A DNA stretch of 64,000 nucleotides from Glaciecola punicea ACAM 611 (GCF_000252165.1 NZ_BAET01000022.1:1-64000); one strand, 5' to 3'; counted from the stretch's first letter, positions 47,006-56,994 are shown. A program made the numbers and translations. The notes: generated by a model not told the origin, from the letters alone.

Positions 47006-50000
47006 CTATGCAATTGTGCTAATACTACTGCCAACTCGACTGCTGTGAACGTCTATGCGCTTCGCCATCTGCTCCTTTAACTCAGTTACATGCGATATTA
47101 TCCCTATCATGCGCCCGCTGGCTTGAAGATCAACAAGGACTCTGATTGCAGCATCTAAGGAGTCACTATCTAGACTGCCAAAACCTTCATCAATAAATAG
47201 TGTGTCAAGGTGTATGCCTCCTGCGTAAGACTGCACTACATCCGACAAGCCTAAAGCTAACGACAGTGCCGCCATAAATGACTCTCCGCCCGAAAGTGTG
47301 GCCACCGAACGTGGCTTGCCTGTGTTACCATCATGCACCTCAAGTTCTAGCCCAGACGCTTTATTGCCTTTTGCACGGTCTTCTTTGCGAATAAGCTGAT
47401 ATCGCCCTTTACTCATAATATGTAAACGCTGTGATGCTTGTATAAGCACATCGTCAAGAAGTACGCTAAGCACAAATCGCTGTAAACTAACTTTATTGCC
47501 TGTGTTGCCATTTGCAACTTCGCTTAAGGTGCCTATTACCGAATATTGTTGGTTAAGCGTTTCGTTTTGGGTCTCTGCTTTTACCAGCTTGTCACTCACA
47601 TTGACTAAGCTAATATAGCGAGCCTCTAAGTCGCGCCATATTTTGTCTTTTTCTGCAGATATTTTAGTATTTGCGTTTAACCCTTGCTCAATACTGCTCA
47701 CATCGCTTCGTTGTTTATTACTGAGTCTTTGCCAAAGTTGCTTTACAATCGCGTTTAAGCTGTCTAGTTCAGTTTGGTAGCTAGCAATGGCTTGCTTTAA
47801 GGCGTGCTGCTGGCTTTCATCCGCTTGCGCTTGCATAAAATGCTTGGTATCGCTAAATTCGCTGTTAAACAATGCCTGCTGCCAATCACTGGCTGCTTTG
47901 CTGCTTCTTATTTCTTGCCCATGTAGCCCATTGAGCAGTGTCTTTTGGGTGGCACTTGCCTGATCAAAGCTTGACTGTTTCTTAGCCAGGTCAGTTTGTG
48001 CTTCACGTAGCAGCACTGTGAGCTGCTCAATAGTAGCGCTTAACTGTTGTAAACTTTGTGAAAGCTGCCAGGCGTCATGATGCTCCTTGGGAATTTGCGC
48101 GGCTAGTTCATTCGCGCTTGTTTGCGCCACAATCATCGCATTGTTGTCGTTACTTGCTTTTGCTTCTAGCACTAACAGATCGTCTGTGCTGCTTGCCTGC
48201 TGCGCTTTAATTTGTATTATGCGTTTGTTCAACTTGGATTTTGTCAGCTGCAGATTCGTTAATGACGCCAGCTTCCGGCTTATATCTGCTTGCTGCTGCT
48301 CAAGCTGTGCAAGCGACATTTGTGCATACTGGCCTAATTGCTGTGAATGTTCTGCAAATCTGTTTTGTTGCGTTTCTAGCTTGTTACTTATGGTAGCAAG
48401 CGTGTCTTTCGCCTCTTGCATATTCTCTCTAGAAACAGTTTCTCGTTGACGATCTTCGCCTACTTGTTCTTTAGAAACCAACATGTTGCTGCCGTCTTCA
48501 TGGGCTGGGTTTGGGTGATTTTTACTGCCGCATACCGGGCAGGGCTTGTCATGGCTTAATTCTTTTGCCAATAAGCTGGCTTGGCCCATGTGCCAAGCAA
48601 TTTCTGTTTGGGTAGCAATAGTGCAGGCCTTCTCAAATACTTGTGCGAGATTGTCAAGTTGAGCTTGGTCAATGCGCTGCTGTTTGAGGCACTTTGCTAT
48701 ATCCGCTGAAATAGCATCTAGCATACTGCGTTCGTTATGTTTTTGAGCGAGTTTATCTAAAGCTTGCTGCAGCGGTGTCACTTGTTCAAGTGTGTGAGTG
48801 TGTGAAATAACGAGTGCTTCTTTTTTGAGAAGCTCGCTGGCTAATGCACCTAAGCTGCATTTTTTTTGTTCAAGCGCTTGGCTGCTACTTGCGAGCTTAG
48901 CTGTTGCCCCTGTTACGCGTTCTTTATTGTCGCTAAGTTTCGTGAGCTGATGAGAAAAGCGTTTTAATTCAATTTGTTGCGTTTTAAAATCATCTAGAGC
49001 ACCGGCATTTAATTTGGCTGTTTCTACCCTGCTTAACGCTTGTCTATGCTGAGAACGCGCATTTGAAACCGCTAATTTTGCTTGCTCATGATATTTACTC
49101 GCACTCACATAGGCGGCCTGGCATTCCACATTATTTGTATATAAATGGTAAATTTTTTGTGCACTAAGTGCTTGGCTTAATAGTGCTTTCTTTACTTCAA
49201 TATCATTATTTTGCTTATTTATTAAAGACAAGTCAGTGCGCTTCGCGTCTAACTCATCAAACTGCCGATTTATCGTTTTGGCTTTATCTATTTCACTTTG
49301 CTGTTTTTGCACTTCGCCATGCGCTTGATCTTTTTCAGATTTGGCCTGAAAAAGCGCAGGGATTAAGCTCTCAATTTCGATGTTAAGCTGCTCACGACAG
49401 TCTAGATTTGCACCTTCTAATATGCCGCGCACTTTGCTTTGATGAAGCTCGACCGCCTGTTTTATGCCTGAAGCTTGTTCCTTGAGCTTGTTTTCAATTT
49501 GCTTATAGATATGGGTTTCGAACAGTTGGCTAAAAATGCTCTCTCGGTCTTTTGAGTCGGCCATTAACAGTTCACGAAATTTATCCTGCGGCAATATCAT
49601 GACCTGTCTGAACTGTTCAACCCCAATGCCTAATAATGTATTAATGTGGTTGGTAGCGTCGTTAACGCTTTTCGATACCCATAAAACGCCTTCATCAGAG
49701 CCGTCTAAGTACCAAAGCTTAGCTTCAGCTCTTTTGATGGTGACGCCTTCACCTCTGGTTCTTGGGCGTTCTTGTATAGGAGATCGCCAAATAGCATAGC
49801 GTTTATTGCCCAACATAAATTCTAGACTAACTTCACATAATACCTCTTCACTGGCGTGATCGCAGCGCATTTGCTGGGGATCGCGATCTGCTCCTGCGGT
49901 TTGTCCATATAAGGCAAAGCAGATAGCGTCTAAGATGGCGCTTTTACCAGCGCCGGTGGGGCCGTTGATCAAGAACAGCGGGTTGCTGCCTAAAGCGGTA

Positions 50001-50065
50001 AAATCAATCTCTTCTTTGCCAGCAAACGGTCCAAAGGCTTGCAGGCGTAGTTTAAGCGGCGTCAT
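47006..50065 (-). CDS. sbcC: Exonuclease subunit SbcC (Rad50-like)
   Basis: A 1019-residue ABC/SMC-type ATPase. Walker A NGPTGAGKSAILDAI near residue 36, long coiled-coil arms with the zinc-hook CPVCGSKNHP near residue 512 at the apex, and the C-terminal signature TLSGGESFMAALSLALGLSD and Walker B LDTLFIDEGFGSLD are all present. With SbcD it forms the Mre11-Rad50-type nuclease that cuts hairpins and protein-blocked ends. The ATG overlaps the sbcD stop by 4 nt. It is the last gene of a five-gene minus-strand run. Confidence 0.96.
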   Translation of the reverse strand: MTPLKLRLQAFGPFAGKEEIDFTALGSNPLFLINGPTGAGKSAILDAICFALYGQTAGADRDPQQMRCDHASEEVLCEVSLEFMLGNKRYAIWRSPIQERPRTRGEGVTIKRAEAKLWYLDGSDEGVLWVSKSVNDATNHINTLLGIGVEQFRQVMILPQDKFRELLMADSKDRESIFSQLFETHIYKQIENKLKEQASGIKQAVELHQSKVRGILEGANLDCREQLNIEIESLIPALFQAKSEKDQAHGEVQKQQSEIDKAKTINRQFDELDAKRTDLSLINKQNNDIEVKKALLSQALSAQKIYHLYTNNVECQAAYVSASKYHEQAKLAVSNARSQHRQALSRVETAKLNAGALDDFKTQQIELKRFSHQLTKLSDNKERVTGATAKLASSSQALEQKKCSLGALASELLKKEALVISHTHTLEQVTPLQQALDKLAQKHNERSMLDAISADIAKCLKQQRIDQAQLDNLAQVFEKACTIATQTEIAWHMGQASLLAKELSHDKPCPVCGSKNHPNPAHEDGSNMLVSKEQVGEDRQRETVSRENMQEAKDTLATISNKLETQQNRFAEHSQQLGQYAQMSLAQLEQQQADISRKLASLTNLQLTKSKLNKRIIQIKAQQASSTDDLLVLEAKASNDNNAMIVAQTSANELAAQIPKEHHDAWQLSQSLQQLSATIEQLTVLLREAQTDLAKKQSSFDQASATQKTLLNGLHGQEIRSSKAASDWQQALFNSEFSDTKHFMQAQADESQQHALKQAIASYQTELDSLNAIVKQLWQRLSNKQRSDVSSIEQGLNANTKISAEKDKIWRDLEARYISLVNVSDKLVKAETQNETLNQQYSVIGTLSEVANGNTGNKVSLQRFVLSVLLDDVLIQASQRLHIMSKGRYQLIRKEDRAKGNKASGLELEVHDGNTGKPRSVATLSGGESFMAALSLALGLSDVVQSYAGGIHLDTLFIDEGFGSLDSDSLDAAIRVLVDLQASGRMIGIISHVTELKEQMAKRIDVHSSRVGSSISTIA

Positions 50066-51204
50066 GCTTGCTGTTCCTGTTTGATAAGCGAAACGATGGT
50101 TTCTTTTACCGCCTTTTGTTGATCTGTGCTCATTGCTTGGCCTGACACCTGTTCAAAAAAATCGCTAAACATCTCTAGTTCGCCTCGCTTGAGTTTTTCG
50201 CGGTTCATTGCCTGATCGCCTGTTATTAACATGCCGGGTTTTTCTAGCATCAGCACATTTGGATATACCTCACGCAGCTTTGCCATGGGCTCTAGTATGG
50301 CATGGCGATCGGTCATTCTTATCAGCACATAATCTTGCTTGTGAGGGTCTAATTTACCTTGTTCAATAATAGTGGCAAATTCCCCTTCAATAACGCGCAT
50401 ATTTCGCAGCGGCGCTAATGGCAGGTGGGTAAATGAGGCTCTGCCGTCTTTGTCTAGTTCGACTAAGGTTATGCCTTTTTTCTGATGCTGTTCAGAAAAG
50501 CTATATTTTAAAATAGAGCCTGAATATCGAATATGCGGGGCGCCTTTTTGCTGCGGCGCATGCAGGTGGCCAAGCGCTACATAGTTAAAATCTTCACAGG
50601 GTTGATAACTTACTCGGTCAGAGCCGCCAATAGAAAGGGGCCTTTCTGAGTCTGATGTTTGCGCGCCGTCTATAAAACAGTGGCTAATTAACACATTTGC
50701 TTGATTAGCTAGGGTGGCCTTGCTAATTTTATTGACTAAAAAAGTGTGCGCTTCGTCAAAGCTTTTTACATCTTCGCTCCACACGTTACGCACCGTTTCA
50801 GGATCGGTATAAGGAATACCGTAAAAAGCAACGTCACCGGTTGACGACGCAATTACTACAGGCTCTGTAATTGCCGATAAATCCCCCATTATATGTAAGC
50901 CTGATTTTTTTAGCTGCCTGGAGCCAAAGCGCACGCGCTGGGCACTGTCGTGGTTACCCGGAATAAGAATGACGGGGACGCCCAAATCCATGGTTATTGC
51001 GGTGAGCACTTGGTCAAGTAAATCAACGGCACTTGCTGGCGGTATAGAGCGGTCGTAAATATCGCCCGCTATGATCACCGCGTCTACTTTTTCTGTTTTG
51101 ATGTAATCTAGCAACTGGTTTAGCACATGGCGCTGGTCTTCAAGTAAAGACACATTGTGAAATTGACGGCCTATGTGCCAGTCGGAGGTATGAATAAACT
51201 TCAT
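50062..51204 (-). CDS. sbcD: Exonuclease subunit SbcD (Mre11-like)
   Basis: A 380-residue metallophosphoesterase-fold nuclease. HTSDWHIGR near residue 5, AGDIYDRSIPP near residue 46, IPGNHDS near residue 82, ISHCF near residue 174 and ALGHLHAPQ near residue 211 are the five phosphoesterase motifs holding the two metals. It is the nuclease partner of SbcC. AAGGAC precedes the ATG. It follows the 212-residue KITE-like gene by 51 nt and overlaps sbcC by 4 nt. Confidence 0.96.
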   Translation of the reverse strand: MKFIHTSDWHIGRQFHNVSLLEDQRHVLNQLLDYIKTEKVDAVIIAGDIYDRSIPPASAVDLLDQVLTAITMDLGVPVILIPGNHDSAQRVRFGSRQLKKSGLHIMGDLSAITEPVVIASSTGDVAFYGIPYTDPETVRNVWSEDVKSFDEAHTFLVNKISKATLANQANVLISHCFIDGAQTSDSERPLSIGGSDRVSYQPCEDFNYVALGHLHAPQQKGAPHIRYSGSILKYSFSEQHQKKGITLVELDKDGRASFTHLPLAPLRNMRVIEGEFATIIEQGKLDPHKQDYVLIRMTDRHAILEPMAKLREVYPNVLMLEKPGMLITGDQAMNREKLKRGELEMFSDFFEQVSGQAMSTDQQKAVKETIVSLIKQEQQA

Positions 51205-51255
51205 GTGTTTTTTGTCCTTTTTTGCGCTTAGCCTGTTTACAGATAAAGGGCAGTG

Positions 51256-51894
51256 CTACAGGTTTTCGTGCGCCTGAATGACCGCGTCTAAGAACGTTTT
51301 GCCCGCGGATGATAAAAAGTAATGATTGCTGCTGGTATCAAAGGCAAAACCGCGGTTGACCAAATACTCTATGGCTTTTTGCCAATTGGCGAATTTTAAG
51401 GCTCTGCAAATGCTTTTGTATTCGTCGCTTTCACCAAGGGCTTCAATGTCTTTGTTATTGAAGCCTAATGAATCGAGGCTTAAGCTATCGATGTTGCGGC
51501 CACTCATTTCAAAGTAACGCCCTAAAATAAGCAATATGGATTGGGTTCTTAGCGCGTGTTCATCGGCTTCGTCAATTTCGCTGTCAGCAAAGTTGTTGAT
51601 GTAAAAAAATTCACCCTTCGCGTTATATTCAAGCTCTTTGCCAATCAATTTGTACAGCAGGGTGAAGGCGTCTACGTATCTGAATAGATACGTGTAGTCT
51701 TTGTCTTCAACATGCTGTGATTTCAACTTGTTATAGCTTAATTTGGTGATAACTCTACCTTGGGTAAAACGCTGGTAGATGCGTGCGCTAATGTTGTGGT
51801 TGAGTTCATCCATGGCGCCGTGTGCTGTATTCACGTGACTAGCGGGCTTGTTTGTCGCGTTAGCACTGTCATTATGTTGGTTGCTGTCAGTCAT
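51256..51894 (-). CDS. Small KITE-like (MukE/MksE/JetB-type) subunit, putative
   Basis: A 212-residue soluble protein. The body (YTYLFRYVDAFTLLYKLIGKELEYNAKGEFFYI; then LLILGRYFEM; then NWQKAIEYLVNRGFAFDTSSNHYFLSSAGKTFLD) is all-helix with a C-terminal winged-helix-like beta turn, the expected outline of MukE/MksE KITE proteins. The assignment rests on size, fold-like outline and position after the kleisin-like gene, with which it overlaps by 8 nt. No direct family motif was identified. It would bridge the kleisin in an SMC complex. Confidence 0.5.
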   Translation of the reverse strand: MTDSNQHNDSANATNKPASHVNTAHGAMDELNHNISARIYQRFTQGRVITKLSYNKLKSQHVEDKDYTYLFRYVDAFTLLYKLIGKELEYNAKGEFFYINNFADSEIDEADEHALRTQSILLILGRYFEMSGRNIDSLSLDSLGFNNKDIEALGESDEYKSICRALKFANWQKAIEYLVNRGFAFDTSSNHYFLSSAGKTFLDAVIQAHENL

Positions 51895-53374
51895 GTGGGT
51901 CTTGCGCCTTTAGCGGTGATTGATTGGCAATACAGCGAACTTTACGATAGCGATAGTTTTCGTGCATTTGAGAGGTGTCTTTTATAGTGTTATGGCTAAC
52001 CCAGCCAAATAAATTGGTATGCTTTATTGTGAAACCGCGCCTACTGCCTTTTATAAAACCTATGCTTGAGATTAAGTCATACAAATGATAATCGTTAAAC
52101 TTGTCTTGCAGGCGCATGTGCAGCATATTCACTAAGTCGTCTGTGTCGCGCAGCGTTACCTTTTCTAATACATCTACCAGGCGCTTATGCCTTTGCATTC
52201 TCTGCAATGCACGTTGGTTAGTACTCGCTTTTCCTAAAACCCCTAACAACTCATTAAAATGGGACACATCTAGCGTGCGCCCTTGAAGTTCGTTAAATAA
52301 ATTTTTAAAGTAAGCGGGGGAATCGTTAAAACCATAGCCAATGGGCCGCACAAACGCCAGTATATTAGGTGAAAAGGAAGGTAAGATAATCGCTGCGCTG
52401 CCTATTCTACGCTTGTTTAAATTGTCGCTTAGGGTGCTTTGCAGTTCTGGCACTAGCTTATTCTGATAAAAATGCTCAATAGCGTTAAAGCGCTTTATGC
52501 TATCACGCTCCTTATGAATAAAGCGGTTTATGGTACTGGCGGTGGCCTCAATAGGCTGATAGTAGTTTAAAAAACTCAAGGCATAGCTTTGAATATTATT
52601 CGCTATCTGAGTTTTGTTGTGCGCAAGCAAAGCATCATGAATTTTTGAAACAACGCCATGCAGGCCTTCAAAGTCTTGATAAGTGGTATCAGGATTTAGG
52701 AATACCAGCAGCGGCATAATGTGGCGCTCATAAAGCTTCACTATTTGCTGCAGCCACTGCTGTTTAGCTTCTACATACTGTGCGCTTGTTAGGCTACTTT
52801 TTGCACTAGAGGACGTTAAGGCCTCTAAGTCTTTACTGAGTGACTGCATTTTAACGATATTTTGACGCACATCGCTGAGCAACCTGCCTATGTGCAAAAA
52901 CAAGTTATCAATGAACTCAGCAAAATCATCATCGTCGTCTACAAAATTATAGTGACCGCTTACTATGCCCAGATGTGCTTTATTAAGTATTTGAAGATGG
53001 GTTTTAAGCTGTATATCAGTGAGTTTCTTAAATAGAGAGACGTCGCACAGTCTCACTACTGCAAGTACGGAATCTTGAAAATATAACCTATTCTCGCCTT
53101 GGCTATTGTCAACGTCCATCACAATATGTGCCTGCAGCAAATTACTCGTTGAAAAAGCGATGTTTATGCGCTTTCGGGTATCTGACTTAACATCTTCGGT
53201 GTATTTTTTGACCCGTGTGAAGATAGCGTACTCGGGAATATAATTAATGGCGGCAGCGTCCATCTCTCTAATGCACTGCGACATTATTTTACGGTGCTCA
53301 AGCAGCACGTTCAACGTTTCTACTGTGCCTAATGCCTTGTAGTCAACACTGCCCTTGTAAGTACTTACTTTCAT
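51887..53374 (-). CDS. Kleisin-like (MukF/MksF/JetA-type) subunit, putative
   Basis: A 495-residue soluble, mostly helical protein with no signal or membrane segment. It has an N-terminal globular part (residues about 1-160), a central helical region (LLSDVRQNIVKMQSLSKDLEALT near residue 190, then long helices), and a C-terminal winged-helix-like end (LYDLISSIGFIKGSRRGFTIKHTNLFGWV). Length and order match MukF/MksF/JetA kleisins, which close the SMC ring. It begins 2 nt after the SMC-like ATPase stop and overlaps the small subunit by 8 nt. No firm motif identifies it; the call is by context. Confidence 0.5.
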   Translation of the reverse strand: MKVSTYKGSVDYKALGTVETLNVLLEHRKIMSQCIREMDAAAINYIPEYAIFTRVKKYTEDVKSDTRKRINIAFSTSNLLQAHIVMDVDNSQGENRLYFQDSVLAVVRLCDVSLFKKLTDIQLKTHLQILNKAHLGIVSGHYNFVDDDDDFAEFIDNLFLHIGRLLSDVRQNIVKMQSLSKDLEALTSSSAKSSLTSAQYVEAKQQWLQQIVKLYERHIMPLLVFLNPDTTYQDFEGLHGVVSKIHDALLAHNKTQIANNIQSYALSFLNYYQPIEATASTINRFIHKERDSIKRFNAIEHFYQNKLVPELQSTLSDNLNKRRIGSAAIILPSFSPNILAFVRPIGYGFNDSPAYFKNLFNELQGRTLDVSHFNELLGVLGKASTNQRALQRMQRHKRLVDVLEKVTLRDTDDLVNMLHMRLQDKFNDYHLYDLISSIGFIKGSRRGFTIKHTNLFGWVSHNTIKDTSQMHENYRYRKVRCIANQSPLKAQDPHD

Positions 53375-53376
53375 AT

Positions 53377-56274
53377 TTATATCAGCTTTTCTTGTGCTTG
53401 ATTGGTTTCACCTGCAAAGCTATGTGTAAACTCCTCGCTGCCCTGCCAATAAACACGATGGCGTTCGTTATGATAAGGTAGCGCGGTAATCAGCGCGTCC
53501 ATAACATGCCTTCTGCCTATTTTAGCCTGTAATTCAGGGCTGGTAGAGTGCGTGCCTGCGGCCATTAAATTAAACCCGTTTTGCGCTAAATCGGCCAACC
53601 ACCAATCAAACTGGCCTATGTCTATATTGGCTATTTCATCGTGTACAATGGGGAATGAGGTTTCGCAGTTATGGTCAATTAGGCGTTTAAGTAGCAGTTG
53701 TACTAGCTTAATTTTGATTAAGGCGTTGGTTGAATTGCTTTGCTTTTTATCTTCTTTACCGGCTTTACCGCTTATCTGAACGCGTGGTTCGAACGATTCT
53801 ATTACCTGGCTCATGGTTAAGGTAAAGTTGTCGTCTTGATCGAAAAAGCGCTCGGCGAAGGCCACTAAGCGCACGTAAAAATCATCAGACTGCATTTGCC
53901 TGCTGTATAAATTGGTTTCAGCAAACTCGTTTACCAAGGTTTCAAACTGTTTGTTTATACCGACTTCAAATTCTACCGACGCCACATTGTTAATGCTCAG
54001 TCCGCCAAAGGCCTGATTAATATCTTTTTCAAAAGATTTAATCACACGGTAGTTTTGCACAATAATTTCTTTTTTATTGCCGATGGTTTGGTTGTGCTCT
54101 TCTATTTGCTTGCCTAGCAATTCTCGCTGGGTGTCGATATTGGCGTACACTTCGCCAATATCGTCAAAGCAGGCGACTATTTCAGGCCAAAACGGGGTGT
54201 CGTCTTTTATGCCGTGTTTGTCTGATATAATTTTGCGATCGATAAAATCGCGCAGTCCACTTATAAGGTCAAATTGTAGCTGCTCTAAATTACGAGCGCA
54301 TTGCGAGAACATTTGAATATGGTCGTCGTTTAAATAGCCAGCAAATTCTATGTTGTCATCAAGCATGTTAAGCCATTTGCTGTGAAGATTAGTAAAGCGG
54401 GTTAATTGCTGTGAGTAGTGCTTGTTTTGGGTGATACCCTGTTGGCAGTCGTCATAGTCGCTTTTCGTTTTAAATTGGCGAGTGGTCGCATCTATTAATG
54501 TGCGCTGCGTGCTATCTGTAGTCTTGTCAAAGGCTGTTATATTGATTTGCGCAGTGTCTATTTCGCCTAACAAAATGTCGCTGCGCTTGCTGGCGTAGTG
54601 CACGTTTTCCAAGACCTGAATATCGTTTTGGGCCAGTGCAATATCACGCTGAAGCTGTTTTAAGGATTGCTGTGCGTGCAAAGCATTGCCTTGCTGCGAG
54701 TCAATGTTGTTCTTCTGCTTTTCTAAAGCTTGAATTTCCTGCAGGTTTTTTTCAAGTAGGGCTTTATGATTAGTCTTGCTGTAAGGCCTAAACTGCAGTT
54801 TCGTGTCGAAAAACTGATAGTGACTTGCCTGTGTATCAAACAGTGCTGCAAAACCTAGCAGTGCTTCTTGCTGAGATTGTGAAAGCGCTTGGCCTGCGTT
54901 AGCATTAGCAAGCGATGGGTTAACGCTGTGCAGCCAGTCTAGCTGCTTTTTTGGTATCTGTTGTTCTAAGTCAAACTGCTTATTGTTAATAGCGTGCTGA
55001 AAATTTGCCTGCTCGCTTTTGAGAATATCTAATTTAACTTCGAGTTTCGACAGAGCTTCGGCGCGGCTAATATTACCTGTTTGCACCCCTAGCTGCGTTT
55101 CTTTTTCGTCTAAATCGTCTTGCAGGAACGCCTGTATGACTTCACTTGTTTGCCCTGAATATTCGGTTTGCAGGCGGCGAAAGCTATCCAGTGTCTCCTG
55201 ATGCTGCTTTTGTTCCTTTTCTTTTTCTTTTAAGGCGCGTTTTTCTAGCGCGGTTTTCTCTTTAAGCTCAGACAGCACCCGCTGCTGTTTATCGTGTTTG
55301 TCTTTGGCAAGGGTATTTTTGCTAGCGAGCTCTTGTAGCTCTATACTTAAGTTTGCGCTACTGGCGTTAAGCCATGCAATAGACGGTTTCACTTGTTCAA
55401 GCGCGGTCAAGTATTCTTCAAAACTGGCTTTGTGCTTTAGTAGCTTATCGTAAAGTGATGTTTGATTCACAACCGCGGTTAGCTGCAGTTCTTGCGCTTT
55501 TAAGTTTTCGTGCTGTTCTTTAAACTCAGAAATACTAAAGCGCAAATGGTCTTGGGTACTTTTTTTACTGCCTTCAATAATATTCGCAATAGCATCGGTA
55601 AAAGGCCTTCTATTCTTACTTGAGGCAACAAACAAAAGCTTTATTAGCGCGCGCAGTGAGTTAATCGTTTGTGGCTCTTGGTTCTTCAGTGGAAATAGGG
55701 TGTAGCGGGTCGACTGTAAATCGCTTTCATATAGCAAAGCCGCCACTTTTGAGGGCTCTTTAGCCAGTACGCAGGTATTGTCATGGGTTTGAATATAATC
55801 GTATACTCGCTGCTTGCTTAAATTGCTCACGCGCTCACCAATACCGTCGGGGTCATTACCTTGCTGCCAAAACAAATGGCGCAGTTTGTCAAAAGGGAGT
55901 TGGGTGAACATACGTTCAAACTTTAAGCGGCCATTGTTGGCAGCGCTTAAAATTTGGCAGCAGTGCGGGCCGTCGTATACGCGTTTTTCATACTCTAATA
56001 TAAGAAAGCTAAACTTACTGGGAAAGTAGTGATTAAAAGTTGTTTCAGACGCGTAAGTATCACCGTTGCTGTCGCAAAAACCAAAGTTAATGGCTTGCTT
56101 AGCCATAGAACACTCTGGCAAAAAGAACAGCCTAATAGCGTTAATTAAGCTAGATTTACCCACATTTCCCTCTGCAACCAGCATACAGTGAGCGTCTACG
56201 TCGAGCTCGGCGTAGGCAAATTCACTTGAATCTACGGCAATGATACGTTTCACGCCAATAAACAGCTTGCTCAT
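53377..56274 (-). CDS. SMC-like coiled-coil ATPase (MksB/JetC-type, putative)
   Basis: A 965-residue ATPase. The P-loop AEGNVGKSSLINAIRLFFLPE begins near residue 34; the first Gly of the canonical GxxxxGKS is Ala. Two long coiled-coil arms (about 250-430 and 520-700) flank a hinge-like segment around residues 440-520, and the C-terminal head has STNALIKIKLVQLLL (signature-like) and Walker B FPIVHDEIANID with D879-E880. Size and arrangement match MksB/MukB/JetC condensin ATPases rather than RecN. AAAGGAAC before the ATG supports the start. It is the first gene of a run ending in SbcD-SbcC. It should form a ring complex with the two downstream proteins; the biological role is unproven. Confidence 0.65.
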   Translation of the reverse strand: MSKLFIGVKRIIAVDSSEFAYAELDVDAHCMLVAEGNVGKSSLINAIRLFFLPECSMAKQAINFGFCDSNGDTYASETTFNHYFPSKFSFLILEYEKRVYDGPHCCQILSAANNGRLKFERMFTQLPFDKLRHLFWQQGNDPDGIGERVSNLSKQRVYDYIQTHDNTCVLAKEPSKVAALLYESDLQSTRYTLFPLKNQEPQTINSLRALIKLLFVASSKNRRPFTDAIANIIEGSKKSTQDHLRFSISEFKEQHENLKAQELQLTAVVNQTSLYDKLLKHKASFEEYLTALEQVKPSIAWLNASSANLSIELQELASKNTLAKDKHDKQQRVLSELKEKTALEKRALKEKEKEQKQHQETLDSFRRLQTEYSGQTSEVIQAFLQDDLDEKETQLGVQTGNISRAEALSKLEVKLDILKSEQANFQHAINNKQFDLEQQIPKKQLDWLHSVNPSLANANAGQALSQSQQEALLGFAALFDTQASHYQFFDTKLQFRPYSKTNHKALLEKNLQEIQALEKQKNNIDSQQGNALHAQQSLKQLQRDIALAQNDIQVLENVHYASKRSDILLGEIDTAQINITAFDKTTDSTQRTLIDATTRQFKTKSDYDDCQQGITQNKHYSQQLTRFTNLHSKWLNMLDDNIEFAGYLNDDHIQMFSQCARNLEQLQFDLISGLRDFIDRKIISDKHGIKDDTPFWPEIVACFDDIGEVYANIDTQRELLGKQIEEHNQTIGNKKEIIVQNYRVIKSFEKDINQAFGGLSINNVASVEFEVGINKQFETLVNEFAETNLYSRQMQSDDFYVRLVAFAERFFDQDDNFTLTMSQVIESFEPRVQISGKAGKEDKKQSNSTNALIKIKLVQLLLKRLIDHNCETSFPIVHDEIANIDIGQFDWWLADLAQNGFNLMAAGTHSTSPELQAKIGRRHVMDALITALPYHNERHRVYWQGSEEFTHSFAGETNQAQEKLI

Positions 56275-56412
56275 GAATGTTCCTTTCCTGTTTGTGGGAG
56301 TCTATATTACGTTTTGATCCGGCAATTTGCTATTGCTAAGGACTGCTAAATTTGAAACCAAGGGATCAGATTCGTTGAAACCTGTTTCAAACACCTAGCG
56401 CTTTACTATCTC

Positions 56413-56994
56413 TTAAAGTGGCTTTGAAAGCTGATTAAGCGCATGCTCTATTTGAAATACATGTTGGTCTATTTCATCGTAATGCCTTAGCGCATCGGCG
56501 AGCATGTAAACGTAATCGCGATTAGGCCCGCTAGGCCCCGATGAATCAAAGATTTGCTTAGCAATGTCTTGCGTGCTTGCTTCGCCTAAATATGCTTCAT
56601 TATCAGGACTTGCAATATACACTAAGCCTTGCACAGTGCGCGTGTCAGCCAAGCTAATGGTTACCTTATGACGTAAGTAGCCATTTTTCTCCCTGTGATC
56701 TAAATGATCAAACACGCTTGGGTTAACCTTAAATGCTTTGCCAAAGCATCTGGTATTTTCTATGGATGAAAGTGTAAGCACTCTGCCAGGATGTGCTACG
56801 GTGCCTCGATGGTCGTGACTCCCCTGCCAAAAACGGCGCTCAAAGCCACTAATATGCGCGTTTTCGCACTCAATAAACTTAAAATCGACCTTGTAAATAA
56901 GCGAACCGTAGCCGAACACCCAAATTTCGTCAAAGTCAGCTAAGTTTTGTCTTTGTTTATTTATCGCCTGTGTATCAAACACTATGCTTGTCAT
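56413..56994 (-). CDS. ChaC-like glutathione gamma-glutamylcyclotransferase
   Basis: About 193 residues from the ATG at 56994, directly after AGGAG; a GTG at 57018 is also in frame. The gamma-glutamylcyclotransferase features are VFGYGSLIYK near the N terminus (substrate loop), RRFWQGSHDHRGTVAHPGRVLTL, and LDHREKNGY with the catalytic Glu. These are the ChaC marks. It splits glutathione into 5-oxoproline and Cys-Gly in the cytoplasm. It is downstream of the TonB receptor on the same strand but separated by a terminator. Confidence 0.88.
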   Translation of the reverse strand: MTSIVFDTQAINKQRQNLADFDEIWVFGYGSLIYKVDFKFIECENAHISGFERRFWQGSHDHRGTVAHPGRVLTLSSIENTRCFGKAFKVNPSVFDHLDHREKNGYLRHKVTISLADTRTVQGLVYIASPDNEAYLGEASTQDIAKQIFDSSGPSGPNRDYVYMLADALRHYDEIDQHVFQIEHALNQLSKPL

